Assembly (NCBI GenBank): GCA_016720835.1
Contig: JADKJW010000002.1
Span: 434,001 to 498,000, forward strand
Reading direction: 5' to 3'
DNA: 64,000 nt
Source of the DNA: Ignavibacteria bacterium
GTDB lineage: Bacteria; Bacteroidota; Ignavibacteria; SZUA-365
In this document: positions 1-10,100 of the stretch, one piece after another
Position numbering within the stretch: position 1 is the first letter of the stretch
Layout of the letters: each line of letters opens with the position of its first letter
Made by a program: the position numbers and the translations under genes
The notes under the pieces: generated by a model
What the model saw: only the letters and a program-made list of their open reading frames with translations
Databases searched by the model: none
What the model was told of the DNA's origin: nothing

Positions 1-895
1 CGGACGCCGGTTGCGCGCTCCAGCGGTACAGACGCCGCATGCGCAGCGTGTACCACGCGCTCGCGGCGAGCGCGACGACGAGGAGCGGCCAGAACCAGAT
101 GCCCGCGAGGCAGAAGGCCACGAGAAGTCCGTGCTTGAGAATGATCTTGAGATAGAACGGAGCCTTGTTGCGCGCCTCCCCGTCCCCGATGCCGTAAAGA
201 TACTGCTGCCGCATGTAGGCGGAAAGCCGGGGACGCGGGCGCCACCGCACGCGCGCCTCGAGATCGAGCGCCATGCGAAAGCCCGCCTGCTTCAGCGCGA
301 GACAGAAGGCCGTGTCCTCGCCCGCGAATGTGAGGTCCTCGGGGTAGCCGCCCACCGCGCGCCACGCCGCGACGCGGAACGCGAAAGAACGCGACGACGG
401 CAGGAAGGTCGCGGGATCGAGATCGCGCACATCCATCTCCGCGGCGGCGGCGATGCGCTCGAAACGCGTGTCGGTGATGTACCCGTATCCGCCTCCGACA
501 ACGTCCACGCCGGCGTCGCGCAGCAGAGGCGCGGTGATGCGCTCGAGCCAGTCGGGCGGCAGCAGCGACCCGGCGTCGCTCACGGCCACGATGTCCTGCC
601 GGGCCGCGGCGATGGCCCCGTTGCGTCCCGCCGCGATGTTGCTGCCCGGCTTCTCGATCACGACGACGTCGACGCCCGGGACCTCCGTCGAGCGCGCGAT
701 GTCGGCCGTGCCGTCGGTCGATCCCCCGTCGCAGAGCACGACTTCGGCGGGCAGGACGGTCTGTTCGCCGACCGACCGCAGGAAGGCCTCCACGGTGTTC
801 GCCTCGTTGCGCGTGGTCAGCACGAGAGAGACGGGAAGGATGACGCTGTCGCGGTCCTTGTCCGCGTCGCCGCTCCTGTGGTGCTCGGTGGACAC
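1..895 (-). CDS. GT2 family glycosyltransferase (3' end cut by window edge)
   Basis: Likely an inner-membrane-associated glycosyltransferase that adds a sugar to a lipid-linked polysaccharide precursor. Reading the minus strand from a GTG at 895 gives a GT-A start with the motifs LVLTTRNEANTVEAF, an acidic CDGGSTDGTADIA segment and the nucleotide-sugar-binding region around VVAVSDAGS, followed by a GYGYITDTRFE stretch and a conserved FAGEDTAFC (ED) segment. A hydrophobic segment close to the visible C-terminus (LLVAFCLAGIWFWPLLVVA) suggests a membrane anchor. No stop occurs before base 1, so the C-terminus is missing. The start is uncertain: no ATG is close and no strong ribosome-binding site is visible; GTG at 895 lies 13 bases after the flippase stop, which fits operon spacing. 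Donor and acceptor sugars cannot be told from the sequence. Confidence 0.8.
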   Translation of the reverse strand, partial: MSTEHHRSGDADKDRDSVILPVSLVLTTRNEANTVEAFLRSVGEQTVLPAEVVLCDGGSTDGTADIARSTEVPGVDVVVIEKPGSNIAAGRNGAIAAARQDIVAVSDAGSLLPPDWLERITAPLLRDAGVDVVGGGYGYITDTRFERIAAAAEMDVRDLDPATFLPSSRSFAFRVAAWRAVGGYPEDLTFAGEDTAFCLALKQAGFRMALDLEARVRWRPRPRLSAYMRQQYLYGIGDGEARNKAPFYLKIILKHGLLVAFCLAGIWFWPLLVVALAASAWYTLRMRRLYRWSAQPAS

Positions 896-908
896 TGCTG
901 CTCGAAAT

Positions 909-2192
909 TCAGAATTTGATCGACACGCGCGCGAACGTGATGAGGGCGACGCAGCGCAGGGACTCGCAGAAGACCGTGGTCGCTGCCGCGCCCTGCGCGC
1001 CGTAGCGCGGTATCAGAACGACATTCATCGCGATGCTCAGCGCGAGACACGCGATGCTGATCCAGACGATGCCCCAGACGCGATCCGCCGCGACGAGCAG
1101 GTCGCTGACCACCTGGTAGAACGAGAAGATCGGAATGTACCAGATCAGCACACGCAGCAGGGGCGCGACAGGCAGGTACTCGGGACCGAGCAGCACGCCG
1201 ATGACCGGTTCGGCGAAAAACGTCACCGCGAGCGCGATCAGCAGTCCCGCCGCCCCCAGCCAGCGCATGCAGACGCGCACGAGGCGGAAGGCGAGCCCCG
1301 GATTCTCGCGCACGTGGCGGGAGAGGATCGGGAACACCGCCGTCGCGGTCATCATCGAGAGAATCGTCATCGGGTACATCAGCCGCGCCGCGACGGTATA
1401 GTAGCCGAGCGTGGCGGGGTCCGACATCTTCTCGAGCAGGAGCACGTCGATCTTGGTGAAGATGACGTACACGCCCACGTGCAGCGTGAACGGCAGTCCC
1501 CGCCGCAGCATCGAGGCGATGCGCGGGAAATCCGGCCGCAGGCGCACACCCGGCGCGATGGCGAGGGCGGGAACGCCGAAGAGCAGCAGTCTGCTGATGC
1601 CCGCAAGCGCGGCGACTCCCGCGAGCGCGACGAGGCCCTGCCCCGCGAGCATCACGGCCGCCATCCCGAGCGCGATGATGATGGTGAGCGCGATCTCGAT
1701 GAGCGCGACGCGCTTCATGCGCTCGCGCCCGATCAGCACGGCGTAGAAGGACGAACTCATCCCGCCGAAGAGCATGCCGACGGCGGCGAGGCCCACCGCG
1801 AACACCACGCGCGTCTCGTACCCGAGCAGCACCGCGGCGGAAACGGCGGCGGCGACGAGGACGATGTTCGCCAGCGCGAGCAGCGAAAGGTAGGACCCGA
1901 CCAGCTCCGCGGTGCGCTCGCGCTCCTGGTTCATGTCGCGGATGACAAGATTGGCGATGCCCAGGTCGGTGAACGCGCCGAACACCGCGACGAGGTTCAG
2001 CACCAGCCCGTACAGGCCCTGCTCGACGACGCCGAGATGGCGCATGAGCAGAATGGACATGCCGAGCGACACGACGCGGTAGAAGATCTGCGCGAAAGTC
2101 AGCGCGGAAATATTGTTGATGATGCGCCGCGTCAGAGCGCCCAGCTCGATGCCGTCGTCCGTCGCGATGCCCGCGGCCGCCGGGGCGCTCAT
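909..2192 (-). CDS. Wzx-like polysaccharide flippase (MATE/MVF superfamily)
   Basis: A 427-residue polytopic membrane protein with about 12-14 hydrophobic segments and an N-terminal RRIINNISALTFAQIFYRVVS segment typical of the polysaccharide transporter (RfbX/Wzx) family. By family it would flip lipid-linked oligosaccharide units across the inner membrane. The start at 2192 is preferred over an upstream ATG at 2216, because ATG at 2192 overlaps the upstream stop codon as ATGA and is preceded by a strong GGAGGAGG Shine-Dalgarno sequence. Its neighbours are a Wzy/ligase-like gene upstream and a GT2 glycosyltransferase downstream, a typical capsule or O-antigen layout. A lipid flippase is the best reading; MATE drug export is less likely in this context. 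Confidence 0.82.
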   Translation of the reverse strand: MSAPAAAGIATDDGIELGALTRRIINNISALTFAQIFYRVVSLGMSILLMRHLGVVEQGLYGLVLNLVAVFGAFTDLGIANLVIRDMNQERERTAELVGSYLSLLALANIVLVAAAVSAAVLLGYETRVVFAVGLAAVGMLFGGMSSSFYAVLIGRERMKRVALIEIALTIIIALGMAAVMLAGQGLVALAGVAALAGISRLLLFGVPALAIAPGVRLRPDFPRIASMLRRGLPFTLHVGVYVIFTKIDVLLLEKMSDPATLGYYTVAARLMYPMTILSMMTATAVFPILSRHVRENPGLAFRLVRVCMRWLGAAGLLIALAVTFFAEPVIGVLLGPEYLPVAPLLRVLIWYIPIFSFYQVVSDLLVAADRVWGIVWISIACLALSIAMNVVLIPRYGAQGAAATTVFCESLRCVALITFARVSIKF

Positions 2193-3751
2193 CGTGCCTC
2201 CTCCGGACCGAGCCACGCGGGATCCATGCCACGGTCGTCGTCGGAATCCGCGCGCGCCATGAGCAGGCTGACGCAGCCGACGGCGACGCCGAGCAGCACC
2301 TTCAGCTTGATGAAGTACACGTAGTTCGGAATGATGATCAGGATCAGCACGAGCAGCGACACCGTCGCGATGCGAACGACGATGCTGCGCTCACGGGCAA
2401 ACTGCCGCATGACGGTCCACGCCAGCCGCGCGTAGTTGAGATAGATGGCGAGCGTGCCGAGGATGCCGACCTTCAGAAGGAAATAGAGGGCGTCGATATG
2501 CGCGCTCGTGTGCACGCCGCGCACGGCCTCGGAGTACTCGAAGGACGCCACGTCGATGGGATGGTGCACCGCGATCTCCGACCAGGGCGCGCCCCAGCCG
2601 AGGCCCCACAGCCAGGCGCCGGCGCGCGTGAGCGTCTCGCTGATATTCATGACCTCCATGATGCGCTGTCCGATGGAGAGATCCTGGGCCACGGTGACGG
2701 CGTCCACCCAGTTGACGGAAGAGCCTATCATGCCGCCCACGAGTTCCCGGTTCACGTCCGTCAACACGAGGTAGTAATACGCGAGACCGCCGAACAGCGA
2801 CGCGGCGACGGGGATGAGGAACTGCGTCCACCGCATGCGTTTCCACAGCAGAACAAACACCACGATCAGCGCCACCGTGGCGCTGATGTAGCTGGCCCTG
2901 CCGAGCGAGCCGACGAACCAGACGCTCCAGTAGGCCACGAGGCCCAGCGCCAACACCCGCACCCGGCGGCGCGCCCCGGGCGCGAGCACCACCAGGGCGA
3001 TGAGCGTGATCAGCGGCACCGCCATCATCGGCACGTCGCTGCCCAGCGCGGGCCGGTAGAAATCGAAGCCGTAGAACAGGCCCTTCCCCGCGACCACGCG
3101 GTAGATGAAGAGCAGCGACTTCGCGCTGAAGGTGCCGAAGACGACCAGCAGCAGGCCCACCACATCGCGTTTGGTCTCGAGCGTGCGCGTCGCGATGAAG
3201 AACCAGGCCATGATGTAGAGGAGATCGCGGGCTTCCCACGAGAAGTAACTGAAGTTCAGCGCGTTGAAGACGCCCTGCACCGCGCCGAGCGCGTACACGA
3301 CCATGAGCGGAATGAAGAACCCGTCCAGTGGCGAACGGCGCCAGACGCCGGCCTCGCGCCAGCGCAGCCACTCGCGGATGAGCACCGGCAGGAGGACGAG
3401 CAGGGTCAGCGCGTCCATGAAGCTCACCCCGAAGAATCGGATCGCCAGGACGGACTTCGAGAGGCCGCTTTCGTAGTACGCCTCGGTGCTGCTGAGCTCG
3501 AACTCCTCGATCAGCACGAGACCCGCCATGGCGACGGCCAGCGCGTATTTCGGATGGCGCCAGAGCAGGTACACGAGCGCGACGAGCCCGGCCACCGCAA
3601 CGGCGGTGATCGGTTGCTCGGCGATCTGCCTGCCGAACAGAATCGACAGCATCGCGCAGAGCAGGGCCGCGGCCAGTTCGCCCGCGGAGAATCGGAATTC
3701 CGCATGCGGAAATCGGAACATGGGGGAACGCGGTGCGCGGATCGAATCCAT
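2189..3751 (-). CDS. O-antigen ligase / Wzy polymerase-like membrane protein
   Basis: A 520-residue polytopic protein with roughly 10-12 transmembrane segments and a large periplasmic-type loop in the second half (about residues 310-400), which is the architecture of the O-antigen ligase/polymerase (Wzy_C) family. A GSLGRASYISATVALI segment before the loop resembles the Arg-containing region preceding the family's core. ATG at 3751 directly follows an in-frame GTG at 3754; a CGGAG ribosome-binding site lies about 10 bases upstream. The 3' end overlaps the flippase start by 4 bases. It probably joins repeat units or ligates glycan to a carrier. Family membership rests on topology and context more than on unique motifs. 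Confidence 0.7.
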   Translation of the reverse strand: MDSIRAPRSPMFRFPHAEFRFSAGELAAALLCAMLSILFGRQIAEQPITAVAVAGLVALVYLLWRHPKYALAVAMAGLVLIEEFELSSTEAYYESGLSKSVLAIRFFGVSFMDALTLLVLLPVLIREWLRWREAGVWRRSPLDGFFIPLMVVYALGAVQGVFNALNFSYFSWEARDLLYIMAWFFIATRTLETKRDVVGLLLVVFGTFSAKSLLFIYRVVAGKGLFYGFDFYRPALGSDVPMMAVPLITLIALVVLAPGARRRVRVLALGLVAYWSVWFVGSLGRASYISATVALIVVFVLLWKRMRWTQFLIPVAASLFGGLAYYYLVLTDVNRELVGGMIGSSVNWVDAVTVAQDLSIGQRIMEVMNISETLTRAGAWLWGLGWGAPWSEIAVHHPIDVASFEYSEAVRGVHTSAHIDALYFLLKVGILGTLAIYLNYARLAWTVMRQFARERSIVVRIATVSLLVLILIIIPNYVYFIKLKVLLGVAVGCVSLLMARADSDDDRGMDPAWLGPEEAR

Positions 3752-3799
3752 CACGTCGTCACTCCGTGTCCCCGGGATGCCCGTCCGGGGCGCGCTCCA

Positions 3800-5038
3800 T
3801 TACGGCGTCGCACCGGCGGCGCGGGAGCCGGCGGCGCGTCGATTCCGCAACCGCGTCGCGGAATCGCGCCCGATCACGTACAGGATCGCGCCGAGGAGCC
3901 CGAACACGAAGCCGGTCAGCATCCATTGCGCCCGCTTCGGCGCGGTTTTCTTGTAGGCCGGGACCGCCTCGTCGAGCACCTGCACCGTGGGGAGCTCGCG
4001 GGCTTCCTGCACGCGCTCCTTGTAGAACTGCTTGTTGAGGTACGCGTTCACCTCCTCGAGCGTCTTGACGCGCCGCACGAGCAGCGAGAGGTCGCGCGCG
4101 ATTTTCGGCAGCTTGGCGAAGGCGAGCACGAAGTCGGTGTCCGATCCGTCACCCGCGGCGAGGAGACCGTACTGCTTCTGCAACTGCTGCACGCGCGCCT
4201 GCAGGTCCTGCACCGCGCGGCTGCCGGGCGTCAGATCCCGCTGCGCGAGTCCGAGCTCGGTGGTGGCCTGCGCGAGCTGCAGTTTGAGGGCGCCGGCGGC
4301 CGCCACCAGGGCGTCCATCTGCTTGTCCACCATCAGCGCGCGGTTGCTCTCCTGGTACAGCACGAGCGCGGTGTACGCCGAATCGAGATCTTCCTTGGTG
4401 CGGACGAGCTGCTCCTGAATGAACATGCGGGAATTCTTCGCGGTGGAGACGAGCTTCTCGCGATTGACGACGTCGAGGTAGCGGATGTAGCCGTTCGCCA
4501 TGTCGGCCGCGAGCTGCTTGATGCTGTCCACTTCCGCCGCCGACGGCCAATACCCGGTCGAGAGGGACACGGTGACGGTGAGCATCCCGTCCTTCGTCGC
4601 CTCGATCGTCGTCGCGTCCTTCAACGCGGCATCGGCGAAACGCCAGGAGAGGGGCGGAGAGATGCCGAAGAAGTGCTGGAGCCGGTAGTTCAGGATCATC
4701 GAGTCCGAAACCGTGCGGCTGCCGAGGATCTTCACGAAGATGTCCGTCGGACGTCCGCCGAAGCCGAGCGTGGAACCGAGATCGAACATTTCCATGGCGC
4801 CGCTGCCGCCGCTGAGCATGTCGGCGAGGCCCATGCCGCGCTCCTCCTTCTTGGGAGGCAGGACGGAGACCGTGGACGAATACGTCTGCGGCATCACGAA
4901 GGCGTAGGCCGTCACGAGCACCGTGGTGGCGAGCGTGATGCGGAGGATGACGCCCCGTTGGGCCCGGAGCAGCGCGAAGAAGACCCCGAGGGACGGCGCG
5001 GCCGCTCGTGCGGACGTATCTGCCGGGATCCCGCTCAA
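3800..5038 (-). CDS. Wzz-type chain-length determinant / polysaccharide co-polymerase
   Basis: An inner-membrane protein with one transmembrane helix near the N-terminus (RITLATTVLVTAYAFV), a long periplasmic part rich in coiled coil (for example the AQATTELGLAQRDLTPG and VQDLQARVQQLQKQYG regions), and a second helix near the C-terminus (WMLTGFVFGLLGAILYVIG) preceded by VLDEAVPAYKKTAPKRA, the basic/proline-rich segment usual in this family. It would set polysaccharide chain length together with the Wza-like protein encoded just upstream. The open frame extends into the upstream gene, where it only shadows that gene. The most probable start is TTG at 5038, overlapping the upstream TGA as TTGA, giving 412 residues; no strong ribosome-binding site is visible. 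No cytoplasmic tyrosine-kinase domain is fused. Confidence 0.82.
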   Translation of the reverse strand: MSGIPADTSARAAAPSLGVFFALLRAQRGVILRITLATTVLVTAYAFVMPQTYSSTVSVLPPKKEERGMGLADMLSGGSGAMEMFDLGSTLGFGGRPTDIFVKILGSRTVSDSMILNYRLQHFFGISPPLSWRFADAALKDATTIEATKDGMLTVTVSLSTGYWPSAAEVDSIKQLAADMANGYIRYLDVVNREKLVSTAKNSRMFIQEQLVRTKEDLDSAYTALVLYQESNRALMVDKQMDALVAAAGALKLQLAQATTELGLAQRDLTPGSRAVQDLQARVQQLQKQYGLLAAGDGSDTDFVLAFAKLPKIARDLSLLVRRVKTLEEVNAYLNKQFYKERVQEARELPTVQVLDEAVPAYKKTAPKRAQWMLTGFVFGLLGAILYVIGRDSATRLRNRRAAGSRAAGATP

Positions 5039-6651
5039 TTCGACACCCGCGAGACGGCAATGACGATGCCGAGGATGCCGGCGATCTGGCTGAGCACACC
5101 GAGCGTGGTGAGCGCCACTTCCCAGAACTTGGTCTTCGGCACCTCGGGCACCCAGATGGTGTCGCCGGGCTCGAGCGCGTACTGCCCGGTTTTCTCCGCG
5201 TCGACGAGTTCGCCCGTGCGGGCCTTCACGACGCGCACGTCGCCGTCGTCCGCGCGCCAGCCGAACCCCTTGCAGGCGTCGATGTACTGGAGGAAGTTCC
5301 ACGTGCGGCGGAAGAGCACGTTGCCCGGATTGTTGACGCGGCCGATGACGCGGATGTAGTTCTTCTGGATGGGGACTTCGATGATGTCGTTGTCCTGCAG
5401 CACCACGTCCTCCTTCATGTCGTTCTCGAGGAAGAGGCGCTTGAAGTCCACCACCATCTGCCCGATGCGCTCGCGCGAACGGGCTTTGAAGTACTCGTAC
5501 TCGTCCTCGCGCATGTCGGAGGGCTGGATCTTGCTGAGGCGGTCGAACTCCTTGTCGCGCTCGTTCTCGTCGATCTTGCGCGTCACGGTGGCCTCTTCCA
5601 GCGAGGCGTCCGGCGTGAACCCGCCGGCGAGACCGATGAGCTGATGGAGGGTGGTCTTGTCCCGTTCGATCGGGTAGCTGCCCGGGTACTGCACTTCGCC
5701 CTTGATGAGGACGAGCCGGTGGTAGCGGAATTTCGGGATGGCCTTCACCAGGATGAGATCGCTGGCGCGCATCTCGACGTTCGCGTCCGGATCGCCGGGA
5801 TACCCGCGCAGGTTCACGTACTGTGATTCGGTGCTGGTGTTGTCGGTTTTGAAGCGCACGATCTGCACGCTGTCGAGGAAGACGGACGACCGGAATCCAC
5901 CCGCGAGGCGGATGATGTCGTACAGGTGCTCCCCTGCCACGTAGTCGAGATGCCCTTCGAAATTCACCGCGCCGAACACGCTCACGCGCCGGTCGATGCG
6001 CGGGAAATTCACCACGTCGCCGCCCATCAGGAAGGGATTCGCCAGCGCGTCGCCGAGGCGGTTGAACGCCGTAAGATCGGCGATCTGCACCTGTCCGCCG
6101 CGCGTGACCGTGATGCCGCGCAATGCCGTGGTGTCGCGGATGATGCCGCCGGCAAGCTGCAGGGCCTCGGACACGCGCGCGGTGGCGGGAAGCATCACCA
6201 CGCCGGGAGTCTTGACGGCGCCGGTGACCGACACCTTGATCTGCCGGGCGCGCACGAGGCTCACCGTCAGGTCGGCGCGCTTGAACGTGCGGTCGATCAT
6301 GATGCGGAGCAGCGTGGACACCTGCGCGAGCGTCCGGTCCTTGATGCTGATCTCCCCCACCAGCGGGACGATGATGCGTCCGTTGGAACTGACGACCACG
6401 TCGTAGGAGTAGTAGCGGTCCGCGAAGATGGAGAGGTTCAGGATGTCGTTTGGTCCGACCACGTAGAGGGAATCGTTCACCGCCACTTCCACGACGTGCG
6501 CTTCCAGATCCATCTGGTTGTTATCGGACTGGTTCTTGTCCTTGCTCTTCTTCTCCATGCCCGGCACATCCTGCGCGGTCGCGCGCGATGGCGCGAAGGT
6601 CGCGAGGCATATCAGGGCGATGACCGTGGCGACGGTCCGTAGTGGGTGCAT
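5035..6651 (-). CDS. Wza-like polysaccharide export protein with SLBB repeats
   Basis: A 538-residue exported protein. The signal peptide MHPLRTVATVIALICLATFA with cleavage after ATAQ fixes the start at 6651; the open frame reaches 6774 but then runs into tRNA-Leu. No lipobox cysteine is seen, unlike E. coli Wza. After the leader comes the polysaccharide export domain (YVVGPNDILNLSIFADRYY, then VSSNGRIIVPLVGEISIKDRTL), followed by three or more soluble-ligand-binding beta-grasp (SLBB) modules such as VSVTGAVKTPGVVML, VFGAVNFEGHLDYVAG, LIKGEVQYPGSYPIERD and VIGRVNNPGNVLF. It would form the outer-membrane export channel for a capsule or exopolysaccharide. The downstream Wzz-like gene starts inside its stop codon, so the two are translationally coupled. 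Confidence 0.88.
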   Translation of the reverse strand: MHPLRTVATVIALICLATFAPSRATAQDVPGMEKKSKDKNQSDNNQMDLEAHVVEVAVNDSLYVVGPNDILNLSIFADRYYSYDVVVSSNGRIIVPLVGEISIKDRTLAQVSTLLRIMIDRTFKRADLTVSLVRARQIKVSVTGAVKTPGVVMLPATARVSEALQLAGGIIRDTTALRGITVTRGGQVQIADLTAFNRLGDALANPFLMGGDVVNFPRIDRRVSVFGAVNFEGHLDYVAGEHLYDIIRLAGGFRSSVFLDSVQIVRFKTDNTSTESQYVNLRGYPGDPDANVEMRASDLILVKAIPKFRYHRLVLIKGEVQYPGSYPIERDKTTLHQLIGLAGGFTPDASLEEATVTRKIDENERDKEFDRLSKIQPSDMREDEYEYFKARSRERIGQMVVDFKRLFLENDMKEDVVLQDNDIIEVPIQKNYIRVIGRVNNPGNVLFRRTWNFLQYIDACKGFGWRADDGDVRVVKARTGELVDAEKTGQYALEPGDTIWVPEVPKTKFWEVALTTLGVLSQIAGILGIVIAVSRVSN

Positions 6652-6729
6652 CAGGAATGGGGTGAGAGAGTGTGACGTGTCATATCCGGGATCGGGCTGC
6701 GCTGTGCCGTGGCGCGGTGATTCCGGGGG

Positions 6730-6817
6730 TGGTACCGAGGGCGGGACTTGAACCCGCACGGATGTTAAATCCAAAGGATTTTAAGTCCTTCGCGTCTGCC
6801 TATTCCGCCACCCCGGC
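6730..6817 (-). tRNA. tRNA-Leu (UAA anticodon)
   Basis: On the minus strand the sequence folds as a type II tRNA: acceptor GCCGGGG with CCUCGGU, anticodon stem AAGGA/UCCUU enclosing loop CUUAAAA (anticodon UAA), a long variable arm (GGAUUUAACAUCC) and a T arm GCGGG-UUCAAGU-CCCGC. Discriminator A at 6733 is followed by a CCA that is encoded in the DNA (6730-6732). It lies 26 bases downstream of tRNA-Cys and is probably on the same transcript. Confidence 0.95.
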
Positions 6818-6843
6818 ATCCAGGAGAAATCAAACACCGGTTG

Positions 6844-6916
6844 AGGCGACGATCGGATTCGAACCGATGCATAACGCTTTTGCAGAGCGTCCCCTTAGCC
6901 ACTTGGGTACGTCGCC
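6844..6916 (-). tRNA. tRNA-Cys (GCA anticodon)
   Basis: The minus strand gives acceptor GGCGACG pairing with CGUCGCC, discriminator U at 6844, anticodon stem ACGCU/AGCGU with loop CUGCAAA (anticodon GCA) and a T arm AUCGG-UUCGAAU-CCGAU. A U discriminator is the usual identity element for tRNA-Cys. CCA is not encoded (the following bases are CAA). A matching promoter lies 10 bases upstream of the 5' end. Confidence 0.95.
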
Positions 6917-6926
6917 AGATCGAATT

Positions 6927-6957
6927 CAAATATAGAAATTGCGGGGTGGAAATGCAA
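6927..6957 (-). promoter_or_regulatory. Bacteroidota-type promoter of the tRNA-Cys/tRNA-Leu operon
   Basis: On the minus strand TTG (6955-6957), 20 bases, then TATATTTG (6927-6934), a perfect match to TTG-N20-TAnnTTTG, with the tRNA 5' end 10 bases downstream. The same spacing recurs at the rpsT, lipoprotein, porX and adk loci of this window. Confidence 0.8.
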
Positions 6958-7045
6958 CGTCCGGCGCGTTCACCTCAATACCGAAACACGGCTCCGATAC
7001 GATCCGCCCCCATCGGGAGCCCGCTGTTATTGAGCGGATAATCGA

Positions 7046-7108
7046 TCCGGCTCTCCGTTGCCGGACCGCCGCTTCGTGGAGTGCGCCGTCCTACCTCGGT
7101 TTGAGGCG
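7046..7108. repeat. Imperfect 62-bp repeat, copy 1 (hairpin plus conserved core)
   Basis: This copy matches 14062-14124 in the same orientation, including a shared core CGCTTCGTGGAGTGCGC and a common end TTTGAGGCG. It begins with a small hairpin, CCGGC (7047-7051), an 8-base loop TCTCCGTT, and GCCGG (7060-7064). On the minus strand it lies 35 bases after the stop codon of the beta-helix cargo gene. Confidence 0.7.
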
Positions 7109-7143
7109 TTGACTTCCTGTATCGCTCCGACAGCGAATCATTC

Positions 7144-10100
7144 TTACTTCACGATCCTGAACTCTTTCGATTTCGCGACCCGTTCGCCTGTGGCGACGCC
7201 GGTCGCGGCGAGCCGCACGATGTACGAGCCGGATTCCAATGCGCCCGACTCGATGAGACCATGATGCACGCCGGCGTCGAATCTTCCTGATGTGATGACC
7301 ATCCGTCTTGTGCCCTTCATGTCGTACACGGCAAGAACGACATCGGCCGCGAACGGTAGTTCGTAACGCACCGTCGCGCCGCCGGACGCGGGATTCGGGT
7401 ATGGATCGAAGAGCTCGAATCCGGCTGGAACCGCATCGGGATACGGGGTCTGCCTCATCTTGGGAGAACGGCAGACGGCACCGTAGAGAGACGAATCGAT
7501 CGGCAAACCCAGAACGAGCTTCGCGTACATCAGGGACATCGTTCCGGGGAAGCGTGCTTCCAATGAGTCATGGGCACGCATCGCGGCATCGCGGTCGCCG
7601 AGGCACAGCGCGTGGAGGGCGACCGACCTGCCCATCGACCGGCGCGCAACCGATGGATCGGAATCTCCAATCGACGAGAGGTCGTCGTAGATCGCGATTG
7701 CCTGCGCGTACTGGCCGCGCCGCATGTATTCGCCGGCCAGAATTTCCTCGAGCGAATGCCGTTTCCAGGAATTCTGCGTTGAGGAGATGGCGTTGCCGAT
7801 CGCGGCGAGGAATGCCGGCCGGCCCGTATTTGACGCCCATGCGCGTTCGGTCGAATCGCGTACGTTCTCGCAGATGACCAGCGCCTGTTTCCAGAGCCCA
7901 AGGCAATGCCGCCATTCGGCGCGGGAAGAGGCGTACGCGGTCGCGCCATTCAGGGCCGCCGCAGCGTTCGCATACTCCCGCTCGCGGATTTTCGTTACAC
8001 CGAGGTTCATTGCCGCGACGAAGCGCGCATCCGATCCCGGCCATGACGGGGCGCTTCCCGCGCTTTTCATGAGCACCCGATCGCTGTCGATGGGAGCGAG
8101 CCAGAAGAACCATGTGCCGGGATCGCGCATCACGCTCATGAGCGCTTCCTGAGGGTAATTCGCGATTCCGAAGACCACGCTCGTGTCGAGAAGCTGGAAA
8201 TCGAATCCGAACCCTCCCCCCTGATTCGAATGCACACTGTTGGCGCCCAGGAAAAACAGAACGGCTTCGTCGTAGAGCCTCGCGCCCGTCGTAGCGTTCC
8301 ATCGTATACTGTTTCCGTTCGTGGTGGCGGGATTTCCGGATTGATCGTATTCGTTGAAGCGGGGATTTGCCATGTTGTCGGCGGCGAGGCCGATGCCGTT
8401 CGAATCGAGCCGGTTGTCCAGCCAGATGTTCTCTCCGCCATCGAGAATGACCCCGAAATACTGGTTTTTGTTGATGCGATTCGAAAGCACCCATTCACTC
8501 ATGTCGGTCCCGACAATGCCGACCGCGTAATTCCGCTCAAAGCGGTTGCCTTCGAGCCTGGGCGACATCCCGCTCGTCACGATGCCCTCGTAGTTGCCGG
8601 ACAGCTCGCTGTTCTGCAGCGTGAAGTAGCTCGACAAAGACGAAATTCCTGGACGGCGTTGTGCACGAACAGATTCGACACGGTGCAGTTCCCGTCGACG
8701 AGGCTGTCGATCGCGATGCCCAGCCAGGAGCCGAACGGAGACTGATTCACCCCGTCGATGCGAGCCCAGTCGGTGACGCCCGAGGTCGACATGCACATGC
8801 TTAAGGTGATGCGCCCCGAATCGGCCATGCGCAGCACGCAGCGGTTGCCGAGCGTGAGTCCGCCACCGTATTCAACATCGATGGTATGGATGCCATCGAT
8901 CGTGGAGTTCGCCGCGATGTTTATCACCCCGCCTTTCTGGCAGCGCACATGCGCCTTCGTCGCGTATGTTGACGCTTCGATGTTCAACGTCCCATTTACG
9001 ATGATGTGCGCGTTGTTTGCCATGTTGAGTGTCGTGCCCGCCTTTATCGTGGCCGTCCCGCCCGAGTCGATGACGATGGTCCGCATGCCGGTGATGGTCT
9101 TCCCCTCGTCGCCGAGTTCGAGCGACCCGCCTGCGCGAACGATAAGAAACGGATCCGCGCACGCAAAGGCCCCGGTCGTGTCGAAATCTACCGATTCGAT
9201 ATGGAGCGAACCGTAATCGGCGATGGACGCTCCACAGGATGACTTGAACGTCGTATGGTCGGTGAAAGTGACGCAGGACGTGTCGAGGATAGTGACCGTG
9301 CCGGATAATGAGAATGTCTGGCGCTTCGTCGAATCCACCGTGCCGATCTCCACGCAGGGCTGGAAGGAGTTGTGTGCGATTGTTCCTGTGATTGTGCTGT
9401 CGTAAAACTTCAGTATCCAAGTGCCGTTGTAAATGTCGCTGCCGAAAAGCACGTCGTCGGTTGTCAAATCGGGGATCAATCGATAGATGCCCTTTGCGTA
9501 CATGTAGATGTCGGGACGAGCGTAAAAGTTCACGCTGTTCGTGTCGTTGCTGAGATAGTCTTCCATGCGGCAGTAGCCCCGCAGGCGGAGATTTGCGCCA
9601 TTCACATCGAGGACGCGGGCGCCGCTGTTGTACCCGGCGAGGTAGAGCCGCCGCCCAGAGAGGATCGGTTCGTGCAAACCGCTCGGCACGAAGGACGTAT
9701 CAGGGATGTTGTCCTTGCCGGAGTACCCGACCGGATTATTCGCTTCCTCCTGAATGTCGTACGCCCCGACGACCAGGCCCCGGTCGTTGGCGCCGGTGGT
9801 ATCGTTGTGCCAGAGGGAATCGCGGTTCCAGATCCGGACGAAGGCACCCTGGAACTTGTTCGGATCCGTGGCGTGCCTGCCGGGATAATTGCGGTGGATG
9901 AAATTCAATCGATGCGATTCCGGTTCCCGCAGGGTACATTCAGAACAGATCCGGTACAACGACCCATTCACGAATACCGGCTGATGATCATACCATCCGG
10001 TATCGTTGCAAGAGGAGAACGTTGGCGCATCGACGCTGTCGGGCGAAAGGAAGAAGTCGAGACGCTCCCACCACGACGGCAACCACATCCTGGATTTATT

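Noticed and set aside
5039..5302. Extended N-terminus for the Wzz-like protein
   Set aside because: Those ~88 residues are an Arg/His-rich shadow of the upstream export gene; the real N-terminal helix begins later.
453..5826. Long plus-strand open frames opposite the polysaccharide genes (up to ~950 codons)
   Set aside because: They are Arg/His/Glu/Asp-rich antisense shadows of good minus-strand genes in high-GC DNA, with no domains and no ribosome-binding sites.
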